A stretch of DNA of 64,000 nt from Tritrichomonas musculus (taxonomy: Eukaryota > Parabasalia > Tritrichomonadida > Tritrichomonadidae), in the NCBI GenBank assembly GCA_039105265.1, contig JAPFFF010000018.1, forward strand, positions 2,418,001 through 2,482,000. Direction: 5' to 3'. Below are positions 32,301 to 41,600 of this stretch, piece after piece. Within the stretch, counting starts at the first letter, position 1. The number at the start of each line of letters is the position of its first letter. Position numbers and translations under genes: made by a program. The notes under the pieces are model-generated. The model was not told where the DNA came from. It saw only the letters and a program-made list of their open reading frames with translations, and did not search any database.

Positions 32301-33444
32301 CCAGCACTCAGATCCTGATCTTTCCCCAGAGCTTGCCGAGGATGTTCTGAGCGATGCCAACAATGGGATTGATGCACTTTTCTTTTCCAACCACAATTTG
32401 CAACATATTAATTTGAATTGTATTGTCCATTTGAATAATTTGAAGGCTTTGACGTTAACCAATTCAAATTTGATGGAAGATTCAATTTCTGTTATCGAAC
32501 CTCTATTGAACAACTTATATTTTCTGGATTTATCATTCAATTTAATAACTTCTCATAATAATTCTTTTTTGAAGGCTTGTGTTAAGTCACCAACTCTTAA
32601 ATACCTTTTTTTATCGAAAAACTCAATTGGAGATTCAGGTGGCGAAATTATTTTTAATACAATGAAAGAAATCGAAGGAAAAACTTCCATTTCGACATTA
32701 AGATTAAGAGAGTGCGGTTTACGTCAAAAGTCTTCAGATGCTCTTCTCGAATTGCTTGCAACAGGGAAGGTAAATTTTACAGAACTTGATGTTGGCGGCA
32801 ATAACATGTTTCATAGTGTCCATCAGTTTCAAGCTCAAAATGAAGCAGGAAATGATGCTGATATCAACAATCACCTAGATAATTCTAATGATAATTCTCA
32901 GAATAATAATAATTCCATATTGGAATATGATGATGTTTTTAACATCAACTTTGGAATCAACTCAACAGATCAAATTTCCAAAAAAGAAAATATATTTCTA
33001 CATAAGAATAATGCAAATTTCGAAAAATTAAACGAAAATCCAAATATAAAGAAGTCAACAATTGAAACGTTTTTTGTTGGTGGCAACAACGTTGACAAAA
33101 CAGCTCTCAAACAAGTTTTTGATGTAATTAAAGGCATCAAATTCCTTGATCTAGATGATATTGCCTTAAAGGCGATCCTAAATGCTTCAAAAAAATTTCG
33201 AGGAGTTACTGGACTCTCAATCTGTTATGCTCGAATTAAATCAGCAAATGATTTAATACAAATTCTTCAAGATTGCGAAGCTCAAGATTTATGGGTTTAT
33301 CACTCAATATCTCAGAAAGTGCTTGATGATCTTATTGAAAATCACTTAAAAATACCAAAATTGATGGCTATTCATGTTGGAACTGACTTGAAAAAAAAGA
33401 TGCTTGATCCTCCAATTCCGATATTTTTCGAAGATATGGAATAG
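29353..33444 (+). CDS. leucine-rich-repeat protein with giant Gln-rich insertion
   Basis: 1363 residues from the ATG at 29353; an in-frame GTG six bases upstream is not used here. The N-terminal 100 residues are helical. LRRs of ribonuclease-inhibitor type flank the centre (for example LKTLCLRDTKMGPIGCDLF and LYFLDLSFNLITSHNNSFL). Between them lies a low-complexity block: about 50 repeats of QIQQSQ (30658-31569), then QIQQQQIQQP-type repeats (31750-32035), followed by a basic RKPRKKKR stretch that may be a nuclear localisation signal. The repeats interrupt a horseshoe that could otherwise be continuous. The function is unknown; LRR proteins of this sort are numerous in trichomonads. The repeat block also creates a long open frame on the other strand, which is not a gene. 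Confidence 0.82.
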   Translation: MEAFVPFPSHILQYIINVMEYYHEKHQFPDINDFDENINFVDCLECLLYIGFDDYLIYLSPKIAQNVMNIPDETIKKFPSFLINKVVDLIPTSLFNPDFIISRFGFKQLERRIQHGYWPKMNNYPFRVMTQYYEIGVCNDKDENNIENKQISEIQKIFLGNNENIRNNDNDNNNDILNSNETSLNKNIRRDRNGVRIPFYEYNKHQLANTLIQYNYRNFSSSSFILLNCTSIEIKTIEAFEWFSTKISSFQIIKEIIITGCRQVLNSYSLSTFLLSTLVRLEITKTKLNSDHIKEIIAFASQNKNLKTLCLRDTKMGPIGCDLFTEAFKNGEIRYLKNLDIASNGIGGTSMNHLLATIIKVQMPQLDDDDDDLEQLNNQDTIIRLRLPSRLIQRNQNSVQQINQQQNQQPQIQIQQPPHIQIQQDHHQHTQQQANIQIQQSQQIQQSQQIQQSQQIQQSQQIQQSQQIQQSQQIQQSQQIQQSQQIQQSQQIQQSQQIQQSQQIQQSQQIQQSQQIQQSQQIQQSQQIQQSQQIQQSQQIQQSQQIQQSQQIQQSQQIQQSQQIQQSQQIQQSQQIQQSQQIQQSQQIQQSQQIQQSQQIQQSQQIQQSQQIQQSQQIQQSQQIQQSQQIQQSQQIQQSQQIQQSQQIQQSQQIQQSQQIQQSQQIQQSQQIQQSQQIQQSQQIQQSQQIQQSQQIQQSQQIQQSQQIQQSQQIQQSQQIQQSQQIQQSQQIQQSQQIQNQAQYPVGQSPFQFFQAMIQQLQRQTHSTVPNDQQMKILQLLMQQQQTYARGQPQMNQIMQQIQQPQVQQPQIQQQQIQQPQVQQQQIQQPQIQQQQIQQPQIQQQQIQQQQIQQPQIQQQQIQQQQIQQPQIQQQQIQQQQIQQPQIQQQQIQQPRVQPRQRKPRKKKRDAEPALNLDLESLSFDGNFFSPSPESVYNLIRIPLRAVSLRGINWDGESAKLVKKSLAVNKRIKFWDLSAQIVHQHSDPDLSPELAEDVLSDANNGIDALFFSNHNLQHINLNCIVHLNNLKALTLTNSNLMEDSISVIEPLLNNLYFLDLSFNLITSHNNSFLKACVKSPTLKYLFLSKNSIGDSGGEIIFNTMKEIEGKTSISTLRLRECGLRQKSSDALLELLATGKVNFTELDVGGNNMFHSVHQFQAQNEAGNDADINNHLDNSNDNSQNNNNSILEYDDVFNINFGINSTDQISKKENIFLHKNNANFEKLNENPNIKKSTIETFFVGGNNVDKTALKQVFDVIKGIKFLDLDDIALKAILNASKKFRGVTGLSICYARIKSANDLIQILQDCEAQDLWVYHSISQKVLDDLIENHLKIPKLMAIHVGTDLKKKMLDPPIPIFFEDME
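30658..31569 (+). repeat. 18-bp coding tandem repeat, about 50 copies (QIQQSQ)
   Basis: Units of CAAATTCAACAATCACAG, nearly all differing only at the last base of the final Gln codon (CAG or CAA). The length is an exact codon multiple and no stop is present, so the array is maintained in frame. Confidence 0.95.
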
Positions 33445-34075
33445 ATTTATATTTAATTATAAGATGCGTATTTATAATTTTATTTTCATATTTATATAAA
33501 ACTCGATAAATTATTAATTTTATGTGGAAAATTTTTGGTAAGCATAATCGATATTGTTTTTAACGAATAAATGAATGAAAGTATGCGAAGGAAAAAAAAA
33601 GTATATAAAATGTAGAATAGGCCAGGTGTCTCCAACTAATGAGATGGAGCCGTTTTTCCCATCAGCGTGTTGAGTGTTTCATGAGGTCATATGAAATGGT
33701 TCATCAACCGTAGTACCACTCTAAAATGTAGAATGGTCAATCAAACCGTTTTTACAATGATAATTTCATGCTGAAAAAAAAAAAAAAACACATCAAACAG
33801 CATTTGACCATAAAACCTCTCAAATATAAATGCCTATTGAAAAACCAATGAGTTAAGTGAGAAAAAAAACAAAAATTATTTAATTCTTATTTATGAAGTA
33901 AGAAATGTATATTTATCTTGTTTATTACTAATTTTTTTAATATTATATTAAAACGAAAATGAAAGTTGTAATTATAATCAAATTTAAAATGATATGTAAG
34001 CATAAGATAGAAAAAGGGAAATATATAATTAATAAATGGGAATAGTATTTACTAGAATAGAACATAAAACAAATA
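33445..34075. other. intergenic with a possible 104-nt insertion
   Basis: 631 bp between the LRR gene and the next gene, which converge. Most is AT-rich and featureless, including an A run near 33775-33790, but 33607-33734 stands out and is described separately. Confidence 0.5.
33619..33722. ncRNA. candidate small retroposed or inserted structured RNA sequence
   Basis: A 104-nt segment of clearly higher GC than its surroundings is bounded by exact 12-bp direct repeats AAAATGTAGAAT (33607-33618 and 33723-33734). It can form short hairpins (CTCCA...TGGAG at about 33640-33659, TTTCAT...ATGAAA at about 33678-33695, GGTT...AACC). On the minus strand it also has a TGATGA and, about 40 nt on, a CTGA, weakly like C/D snoRNA boxes. 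No family recognised. The direct repeats suggest an insertion. Confidence 0.3.
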
Positions 34076-34504
34076 TTACGAGTTGTAAACAAACAATACT
34101 TGTCCGCTTAGCATTTCAGAAGAGAAGATTTGATTTTTCCCTTCTTGAATTGCATTATTATTATTCCGAATATTACTCTGCTCCAATTTTTGATTTGGAG
34201 GGGTAAATTTCATATTTGGTGGGAGACTAGGCCGCGAAGGACGGCTTAACGAGAGTCCAACATTCGAAGGGCTGCGAGTGAAGCACCTAGGGTACTTCAC
34301 AACCTTCTTTTCGTTGTTGTTATTGAGCTTATTGTTACTGTTAGTGGGTATGTTCTTCAAATTTTTCAAAATGACATACCCATTCTGTAAATCCATATTT
34401 GTAGCTATATTCTCGACAAGCTTTGTACTATATGCTTCTTTCAAATAGGAATTGCTAGCCTCTAGAGTCTGGGCTGTGTCTAGTTGGGGTTGAGTTTGAT
34501 TCAT
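34076..34504 (-). CDS. small Asn-rich hypothetical protein
   Basis: 142 residues, polar and rich in Asn, Ser, Pro and Lys, with no membrane segment or known domain. A central Arg/Ser/Pro-rich part (SLSRPSRPSLPPNMKF) could be a phosphorylated or protein-binding linear region. Sense-strand composition is unlike the flanking non-coding DNA, and it uses GC-richer codons in the middle. It may be a real disordered protein or the remains of a longer gene. I cannot name a function. Confidence 0.45.
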   Translation of the reverse strand: MNQTQPQLDTAQTLEASNSYLKEAYSTKLVENIATNMDLQNGYVILKNLKNIPTNSNNKLNNNNEKKVVKYPRCFTRSPSNVGLSLSRPSRPSLPPNMKFTPPNQKLEQSNIRNNNNAIQEGKNQIFSSEMLSGQVLFVYNS

Positions 34505-34958
34505 AAATCCTAAAAGAAACTTTTTCTAATAAATTTTAAATAATCATTTATTTTTGAGAAAACTCAAAAGTAACGTCAATCTTTAAAATTTTCAAATAAT
34601 ACAATTATTGAAAACAATTGAGAAATCACAAATATAAAAATCTTTTGTTAATGAGATATTTATAGCTTTAATATACATGAAATTCATTGATAAGTGTAAA
34701 TTAAGTATATAATATTTTATGATAAAATTTATTTATATTCAATATTGTGCTAACTTTTGAAAATATTTAGTTATTTAATTGAAAAATTAATAAAGAATTC
34801 AAATATGAAGAATATCATTCTTTTTTACCCTTTTTTAATTATTTAGAAAAAATAAAATGATTTCTGTAATCTTCATATGAATCTAAATCAATTTTACCCA
34901 AAAAATTATAAAAAAAGAATTATTCAAATTAAATTCAAAACAATTTTTATCTCTACTT
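34505..34958. other. intergenic
   Basis: 454 bp upstream of the small Asn-rich gene and downstream of the MED12-like gene. Very AT-rich, with no repeat or RNA gene visible. Confidence 0.5.
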
Positions 34959-37900
34959 TTAAAACCAATCATGATAATCATCTTCAAATGGAATATCGAA
35001 ATTATTCGAAAATCCTTGGTCTACATTATTATTATTATAACTGTTATAAGAATTATTATTATTGTTATTATATGCACTATTATTGTATACATTATTAAAT
35101 GAATTGCCATAGGCATTATTAAATCCTTGATCATCGTTGTAACCTGACGACTGAGAAATACTTGGCCTTTCTACTGGTAGTGTAAAATCTGAATAAAGAG
35201 GCTCCTTAGCCTTTATGAAAACTTGAGGGGGCATATTCAAAATTATATATTTTGAAATATTATCAGGAATCTTTTGCAAATTGCTTCTAATTTTCATATG
35301 TAAGTCTTCTTGGAAAGAATTAATTTCATCATCACTTTTAGACGTCTTTTTGTCGTTACTAAAACAAAGAATGAAGTTAAAAACATCAATCATATACTCG
35401 TAGCACTCGCTATGCCTTTTATGAATGGCAGGAATCCATTCTAATACCTTATCTGCTATCATTTGAATAATGATTGAATTTGAGGGGAATTTTGAAACAT
35501 AAATCGCAAAAACAGATGAAGCAAATTTAGCAAATTGCTCGAATTGCATTTCATCATATGTATATTTACAAAATCCTTCGCATAAAGTATCAAATGTTTT
35601 ATCATCTATTACCATCAGCGAGGAGTGATAAAACATTATCATTGATGAAGATGGCATGACTTGAAGTTTTAATGTTTGCAAACTTTTAATTAATGAATCA
35701 ACGATTATTTTTGAAAAATCTTTATCTTGACACAGCAAAGCCCAGCAATTTAAATTAACCAATGTTTTTTCATCACCTGGAGTTGAATGAAACAGTAATG
35801 ATGAAAATGATGATATCAATAATTTTCTATAATTTGCAGTCGATTCTTTATCAAATTGAGCTTGACCAACTGGAAATCCAGGAGTGAATCTATATTTTAA
35901 TTTCAACCACAGAGCCCAAAAAGTAGAAGTCCAACGAGTTACATTAGCTTTAAAATAGTCAAAAACATCAATGAAATTCGGAGATTGAAGAGGAGCTGGA
36001 AGGAGTGAAAAAAGTGCTGCTGCAAAGGCCATGCCTTGAGGAGTTTCACTTTCGATTGCATCCAAAGTTTCTACATTAATAATTGGGGGTGGAAAAGAGC
36101 GAAGGAGGTTCAAAAGGGTAATTAAAGGGTTATTTTCAGGTGGGAAAGATTGATTAAAGCCTTTCACTACGCTTTCAGTAAGAACAACTTCAGTAGGGAA
36201 GCAATCTCTGTTATTTTCGATAATTTCTAGTAAAATTTGAATTAGGATGCTTGCTGATTTAGGAGGTGGTTGAACAGGTTTTCCTTTTCCTCGAACTTTT
36301 CGGCACATTCCAAAAAGTTGATCGAAATAAGAAGATACACTGAACATTCTAGAAAGAAGAACTTTTGAGAAAAATGATTTCAATATTAGAATAATTCTAT
36401 CATCTTCAGAAAAAGTCGGTGATTGGAAGAAAACGACTATTAAATTTCTAACAAAAAAGTCTGCAGCTCTAGTTATTGCTGATGATTCCGCGAACTCTAA
36501 AAATATTTCATAAACGTCATCAACAGATGATAATTTAAATTCCAATAAATCTTTCAAAAAAACAGGGAAAACAGTCTGAAAATCTTTAACGGTTTTCACT
36601 GAAAAAAATGCATCATAAACTTGTAAACTACACAAATATGAAAAATTCTGAAAAATTCCAATAATTTGATCACGTTGTAATGTTGCCACTTTTTTCTTGG
36701 CAATTTCATTTAATGGCCCTTTGTACTTGTTCACTGCACCGTGCTGCTTGTAATGCTCTACAATGAAAATAGCGAGTTCGACATTTGCTGGATTCTGAAG
36801 GTTACTACAAATTGATGAAACGAGGGATTCAAAGGCCTTCTTGGCACCAAATGCTGATACAATATCTTCTACAATTGGTACAATTTCCATTGTCCACTTC
36901 ACTTTTGAAGGATCTTTTTCAAAAGTCTTCTGAAAAAGTGGCACAATTAGGTCTGGTGCACCGATTTTATGGACAATCTTAGCCACTTCTATAAAATCAT
37001 CTCCATCGCTCTGCTTGATAAGATACATGCCAAAATCATACCTGAAAATAAAGGGAAGTTCACTTATCATATCAACATGACCTTTTATGTTCTCAAAAAT
37101 TTTATGTAAATCTTCTTGAAAAGTATTGTCTGGGAAGGCTTTGTTGAGTGCATAATTAAGTGCCATTAATGTTTTAACTGTCTTTGACGTACAAGGAAGA
37201 TTTGTAATTAATTTAGATGTCTGGTCATGCTTGGTTATTAAAAGACCTCTCTTTGAAATCTTCTTCAAAAAGTCATAGTAATTAAATAAATGATATTCTT
37301 GTAGTTCAGCAAAAAGAAAAGCAAATTTGGAAACATCTTCTGAGTTTTCTAATAATATATTTAAAAAATCATCTAATGGAAAACTAACATTCTTGAAATC
37401 ATCAAGTAAAAATTTAATCAAATATGCTATATTGTAAGATATTGCAGGTATACATCGATTGAACCATAAAACTGACTTGCATGCGCATAAAATATTGTTT
37501 TTTAATTCTTCTTCATCTGAAAAATGAACCAATTTGCGAATATCGCTCGCAAATGTTTCTGTATCAAAAAAAGGAAAATATAAAAATAATAAATTTCGTA
37601 TAGATGAAGAAAATGCAAGGTATGGGCGTGTTAAATCGCATATCTGCTTTGCTCTACGTTTCATGTCTGATTTAAGGAGAGGAATAAGATATTTTTCAAA
37701 TGAATTTTCTTGAATTTGTGAAATAATTGAAAATTGTATTAATTGTGACTTGTTTAGCATTAAGTCATTTTGGAAAAAATTTATATATATTTCTGCTTCA
37801 TCGCTTTGAAATGCATAGTAAAGGAGGGCATGCGTTTTTAATAGTTCTTTTTTAAATATGATTAAATTTTCTGGTTTTAATTCTTTTATCATCCATTCAA

Positions 37901-38462
37901 TAAATTTCGCGTGCTGAAGTAAATTTCGAGTATATAAATCATATCCTAATTCTGAAAAATAATATGGATCATTTTTCCAAAATTTCGGGTTTGTAATTAA
38001 AATATTAGTAAGAGTTTCTTGAGTAACATCTTTTGCGATAACATATTTATGAATTGCCCATGCAGCGCGACCTGGTGCTGTTTTCATATCGATACACTGA
38101 TCAATTAAATCTTTTAATTCTAAATTATCAAAATTTGGAACTGGATTAAGCGAGAATAAATGGTATTTTGGATCATGGAGAAAGCTTAGCCAAAGTGAAA
38201 GTGATCCTGAATATAAATATGGTTTAGGTCCAGGATCAAGATATTCGGATTGAAGATTTATCATATTTGGAATATTTCTATTTAAATTATCTAGCATTTG
38301 ACGAAGATCATTGATATCCATAATAAATGGTGATTCAAATCCAGCAAATAAAGTTAATAAGGTATCATGAGGAGTAAGATTATTCATCGGAGTAGCGTTT
38401 CCATCTTTTGGGTGAGGAACTAAATAAGGATTTAAGACGAATTTTGATATGAATTCATCCAT
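34959..38462 (-). CDS. probable Mediator kinase-module subunit MED12-like protein
   Basis: 1167 residues, all-helical, with an Asn-rich disordered tail (about 1105-1155) ending in an acidic EDDYHDWF. At about residues 113-143 the segment LKDLIDQCIDMK followed by TAPGRAAWAIHKYV resembles the MED12/Srb8 N-terminal signature (LLDQC....IP..RAVWLAK.VGANE). MED12 links CDK8 to the Mediator core and activates it. Beyond this stretch the protein is too divergent to align by eye, so the call rests mainly on one motif, all-helical content, size and position in the chain. It is divergent from a chromatin regulator 237 bp away, which fits a transcription role. Alternative: an unrelated helical scaffold. 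Confidence 0.45.
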   Translation of the reverse strand: MDEFISKFVLNPYLVPHPKDGNATPMNNLTPHDTLLTLFAGFESPFIMDINDLRQMLDNLNRNIPNMINLQSEYLDPGPKPYLYSGSLSLWLSFLHDPKYHLFSLNPVPNFDNLELKDLIDQCIDMKTAPGRAAWAIHKYVIAKDVTQETLTNILITNPKFWKNDPYYFSELGYDLYTRNLLQHAKFIEWMIKELKPENLIIFKKELLKTHALLYYAFQSDEAEIYINFFQNDLMLNKSQLIQFSIISQIQENSFEKYLIPLLKSDMKRRAKQICDLTRPYLAFSSSIRNLLFLYFPFFDTETFASDIRKLVHFSDEEELKNNILCACKSVLWFNRCIPAISYNIAYLIKFLLDDFKNVSFPLDDFLNILLENSEDVSKFAFLFAELQEYHLFNYYDFLKKISKRGLLITKHDQTSKLITNLPCTSKTVKTLMALNYALNKAFPDNTFQEDLHKIFENIKGHVDMISELPFIFRYDFGMYLIKQSDGDDFIEVAKIVHKIGAPDLIVPLFQKTFEKDPSKVKWTMEIVPIVEDIVSAFGAKKAFESLVSSICSNLQNPANVELAIFIVEHYKQHGAVNKYKGPLNEIAKKKVATLQRDQIIGIFQNFSYLCSLQVYDAFFSVKTVKDFQTVFPVFLKDLLEFKLSSVDDVYEIFLEFAESSAITRAADFFVRNLIVVFFQSPTFSEDDRIILILKSFFSKVLLSRMFSVSSYFDQLFGMCRKVRGKGKPVQPPPKSASILIQILLEIIENNRDCFPTEVVLTESVVKGFNQSFPPENNPLITLLNLLRSFPPPIINVETLDAIESETPQGMAFAAALFSLLPAPLQSPNFIDVFDYFKANVTRWTSTFWALWLKLKYRFTPGFPVGQAQFDKESTANYRKLLISSFSSLLFHSTPGDEKTLVNLNCWALLCQDKDFSKIIVDSLIKSLQTLKLQVMPSSSMIMFYHSSLMVIDDKTFDTLCEGFCKYTYDEMQFEQFAKFASSVFAIYVSKFPSNSIIIQMIADKVLEWIPAIHKRHSECYEYMIDVFNFILCFSNDKKTSKSDDEINSFQEDLHMKIRSNLQKIPDNISKYIILNMPPQVFIKAKEPLYSDFTLPVERPSISQSSGYNDDQGFNNAYGNSFNNVYNNSAYNNNNNNSYNSYNNNNVDQGFSNNFDIPFEDDYHDWF

Positions 38463-38699
38463 TCAGCAAAATATATAGAAAAAGTTTGATGTATGAAACG
38501 ATAGAGATTAATTCATAAAAAAAAAAAATATTCAAAAGAAATCATTGCTTCTTGAATAAATTTAAAAAATAACTCAAAACAATAATATAGACTGGAAATA
38601 TTATTAACAAAAATTTTGAATACAGAATTTTTTGAAAAGATTAATTGAACTAAATTCTCTCTGCAATTTTTTGATTTTTAACTGGTAGCGCCCAAAGTA
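38463..38699. promoter_or_regulatory. divergent promoter between MED12-like and chromatin genes
   Basis: 237 bp separate the two start codons, which point away from each other. The DNA is AT-rich except for a small GC-richer patch (GGTAGCGCCCAAAG) just before the ATG at 38700. No clear canonical initiator is seen on either side; TCATACATCAAAC on the minus side is the nearest. Confidence 0.4.
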
Positions 38700-41600
38700 A
38701 TGCCAGCAAAAAGACGACGGTACACAGAAAAAAGCAGTAGCATAACAACTAATTCAAAAAGAGATACTACATTACAAGATGGAGCAAATGGACAAAAAAT
38801 TATCTATAAAAAGACGACATTTTCGACTTCAAATAGTATTTCTTGTTATGATGAAATGCCATATTCAGAGATAGATGAAATTGTTAGTGTAGAAAAAGAT
38901 GAAGATCATAATGAAAAATATTTCATAAAACTGAGAAAACGTCCTTATAAAGATAAAAAAATTATCACAAGAAACGAATTCAAAAAATATATCAGTGGAG
39001 ATCAGTTATTTAATTATTATTCCAAAATAACATTCAGACAATGTACTAATAAATTATTTTTCGTCGAAGAAAGAATCTTACGAATAATAAAATGTGAAGA
39101 TCATGATATATATTTGGTCAAGTGGTCATCTTTGCCAATAAAATATGCAACATGGGAGGACGAAGCTACTGAAAAAAGCATTGAAGTATATAAAATGCAG
39201 CATGTATTAATTCCACCGCATAAAATTAATATCAATTTAAACGAAATAAAACTACCAAATCAGGAAGAACTTGGGCCAGTACATATTAGCGTGGTTTTAG
39301 AGATTATCAAGAGATTTATACAAAGAGATTCCGATAATGGAGTACATTTTTCTCTTCTTGGAGGAGTTGGGAGTGTAATGAGAAAAGAAGTAATGATGTC
39401 TATTACATATCTACGTGAAACCTTCTATAGTAACTATCCAATTTTATTTATTGTTGATGAAGATCTTGTTCCTCTTGTTAAAGCAGAGTTAGAAAGATTT
39501 CTTAAATTATTTTGTTTGGCGATTACTTACGATGTTGCAGAAATAAAGTCAATTCATGATAATGGTTGGTTTTTCCCAGAAACAGAAGTTACTAATTATA
39601 AAGGAATTATTATTTCATATGATGCACTACCATTTATGCTTGATCTTCTTCAAAAAACCAAATTTTTATTAATATGTGCTGATGCTACTTCAAATAAATC
39701 AAAACTGAATACATTAGGTAATCTTCTTTCAGATTACATTGAAGGCGATACAATGTCAAAACCAGTAGATGAAAAAGCGCAATTAAAACTTATTGAAGAT
39801 TATTTGAAAATTTCTGATATTAATTCACTTCTTGTTATTTCACTTTTACCTTTTTTTCTTCATTCTCCAACAGAAAATATTTTTTTGGATTCATATTGTG
39901 AGCCATCGAAATTATGTGAAGAAGAATTTATTATTTGTAAATTATCACCAGAGCAACGAAAAGGATATGATGAGATTATTTCAAATAATGTAGAGATGAT
40001 TCCAGAACTGAATCAAAATCTAATAGATTGGTTAAATTTATTAATTGATCATCCTTTGTTTGTGAATGATTTTACAGTAGATAATATTACAGAGAAAAAC
40101 GTATGGCCATTTATATTAAGGTCAGGTAAAATGAGGATATTGCATGAATTCATCAAGAAAGCAATATATGAAGAAAAGAGGACTCTTATAGTTACGACAA
40201 ATAATTGTTTTTTCTCTTTTCTTCAAAAATATTTCCAATTAATCAACACTCAATATGGAATCTTACAAAAGGACGAAAAACCTGATTTGAATGAGTTTCA
40301 ATTTATTTTGGCTTTAATTGAACCTAAAGATGCTTTTCCGTGGAGTTTTTTGGCAGTTGATTGGATTTTTAGTTTGACATCTTATATCAGTCCTATTGTT
40401 CGTAACGCTGATTGGAATTTTGTCTTAACAGAAGGTTTTCAAATTAAAAAGACAAAAATTTTCAGGTTTTTTGTTGAAGATACTTTTGATGTTTATCTTG
40501 CAGCAGATTCATATTCTTGTTTCATTAATGAACGGCCACATATAATGTATCATGTTCGAGACACTTTTGACTACCCAATTCGTTTACTTTCTGAACGTTC
40601 AAAGGTTTTGCCTTTCTTACTTCAAATCTCCAAAGCACAACAATTATCATCGTCGTCTTCATCTTCTCCATTACTAATTAATAGTGACATTGAGATGGAA
40701 GAAGATTATGTTGGTGACTTTGAACCTTGCATGCTTGAAAGAGCTGGTTCAGTAATGGTGCCAACAACTACTATTCAAATTGAAAATAATGAATCTAAAG
40801 ACGATGATGATGTTGAAACACATTTTTTACAATATACTGAACAAAATCAACTTTTATTATCTGATTTAAAAGTTGATCATTCTGATATGAATATTGATTT
40901 GAAAGATGATGCTTTGGCTGCTGTTTTTTCGATAATATCAACTATTTGTTGGGGAAATTGGCAGTTAATGACCGAAAAAATGCCCATTAAATTAAGTGTT
41001 GGTGCAATGAAGAATATTGCTTATCTTTTTCTCGATTATTTGTTAAAAAATTCTGATAGAGAGTATAAAATAGCACAAACATTCAATTCAAAATTTGTTT
41101 CTTCTTTTGGTCAGAGTACATCAAAGATGATCTTTGAGTCAATTATGAACTATATGACAAATTTCCAAAAAAATTCAAATCCAATGAATAATTTAAATAG
41201 TAGACTTGAAAGAATAGAGGACTTGATGGTTTTGACAATAGTTTTAGCAAGATGTAACATATATAATATTCCTGGAGATATTGAAATTCCAGATAGTTTT
41301 ATTGATGCTGTTCCATGTATTGGATGGAAAGAAGAAGATGATAAGGAACTTCTCTATTCTGTTTATTGTAAAGGTTATAACTCTTTTAGTGATAGTTTAA
41401 AGAAGTATAATCATGCATCTCTTTCATGTAGATTTCATGCATTAATTCATGCTTATATTGATGAACTACCAAAAATTACAGGATACAAACCAAAGGTGCA
41501 AGATAGACGAGCAAAAGGTTCATCTAAAGGAAAAGTTCACTCTTCTAAAAGTTTAGTTAAAATTTCAAAGAAATCACCTCGTAGCTCAGTTCCTGTATCA

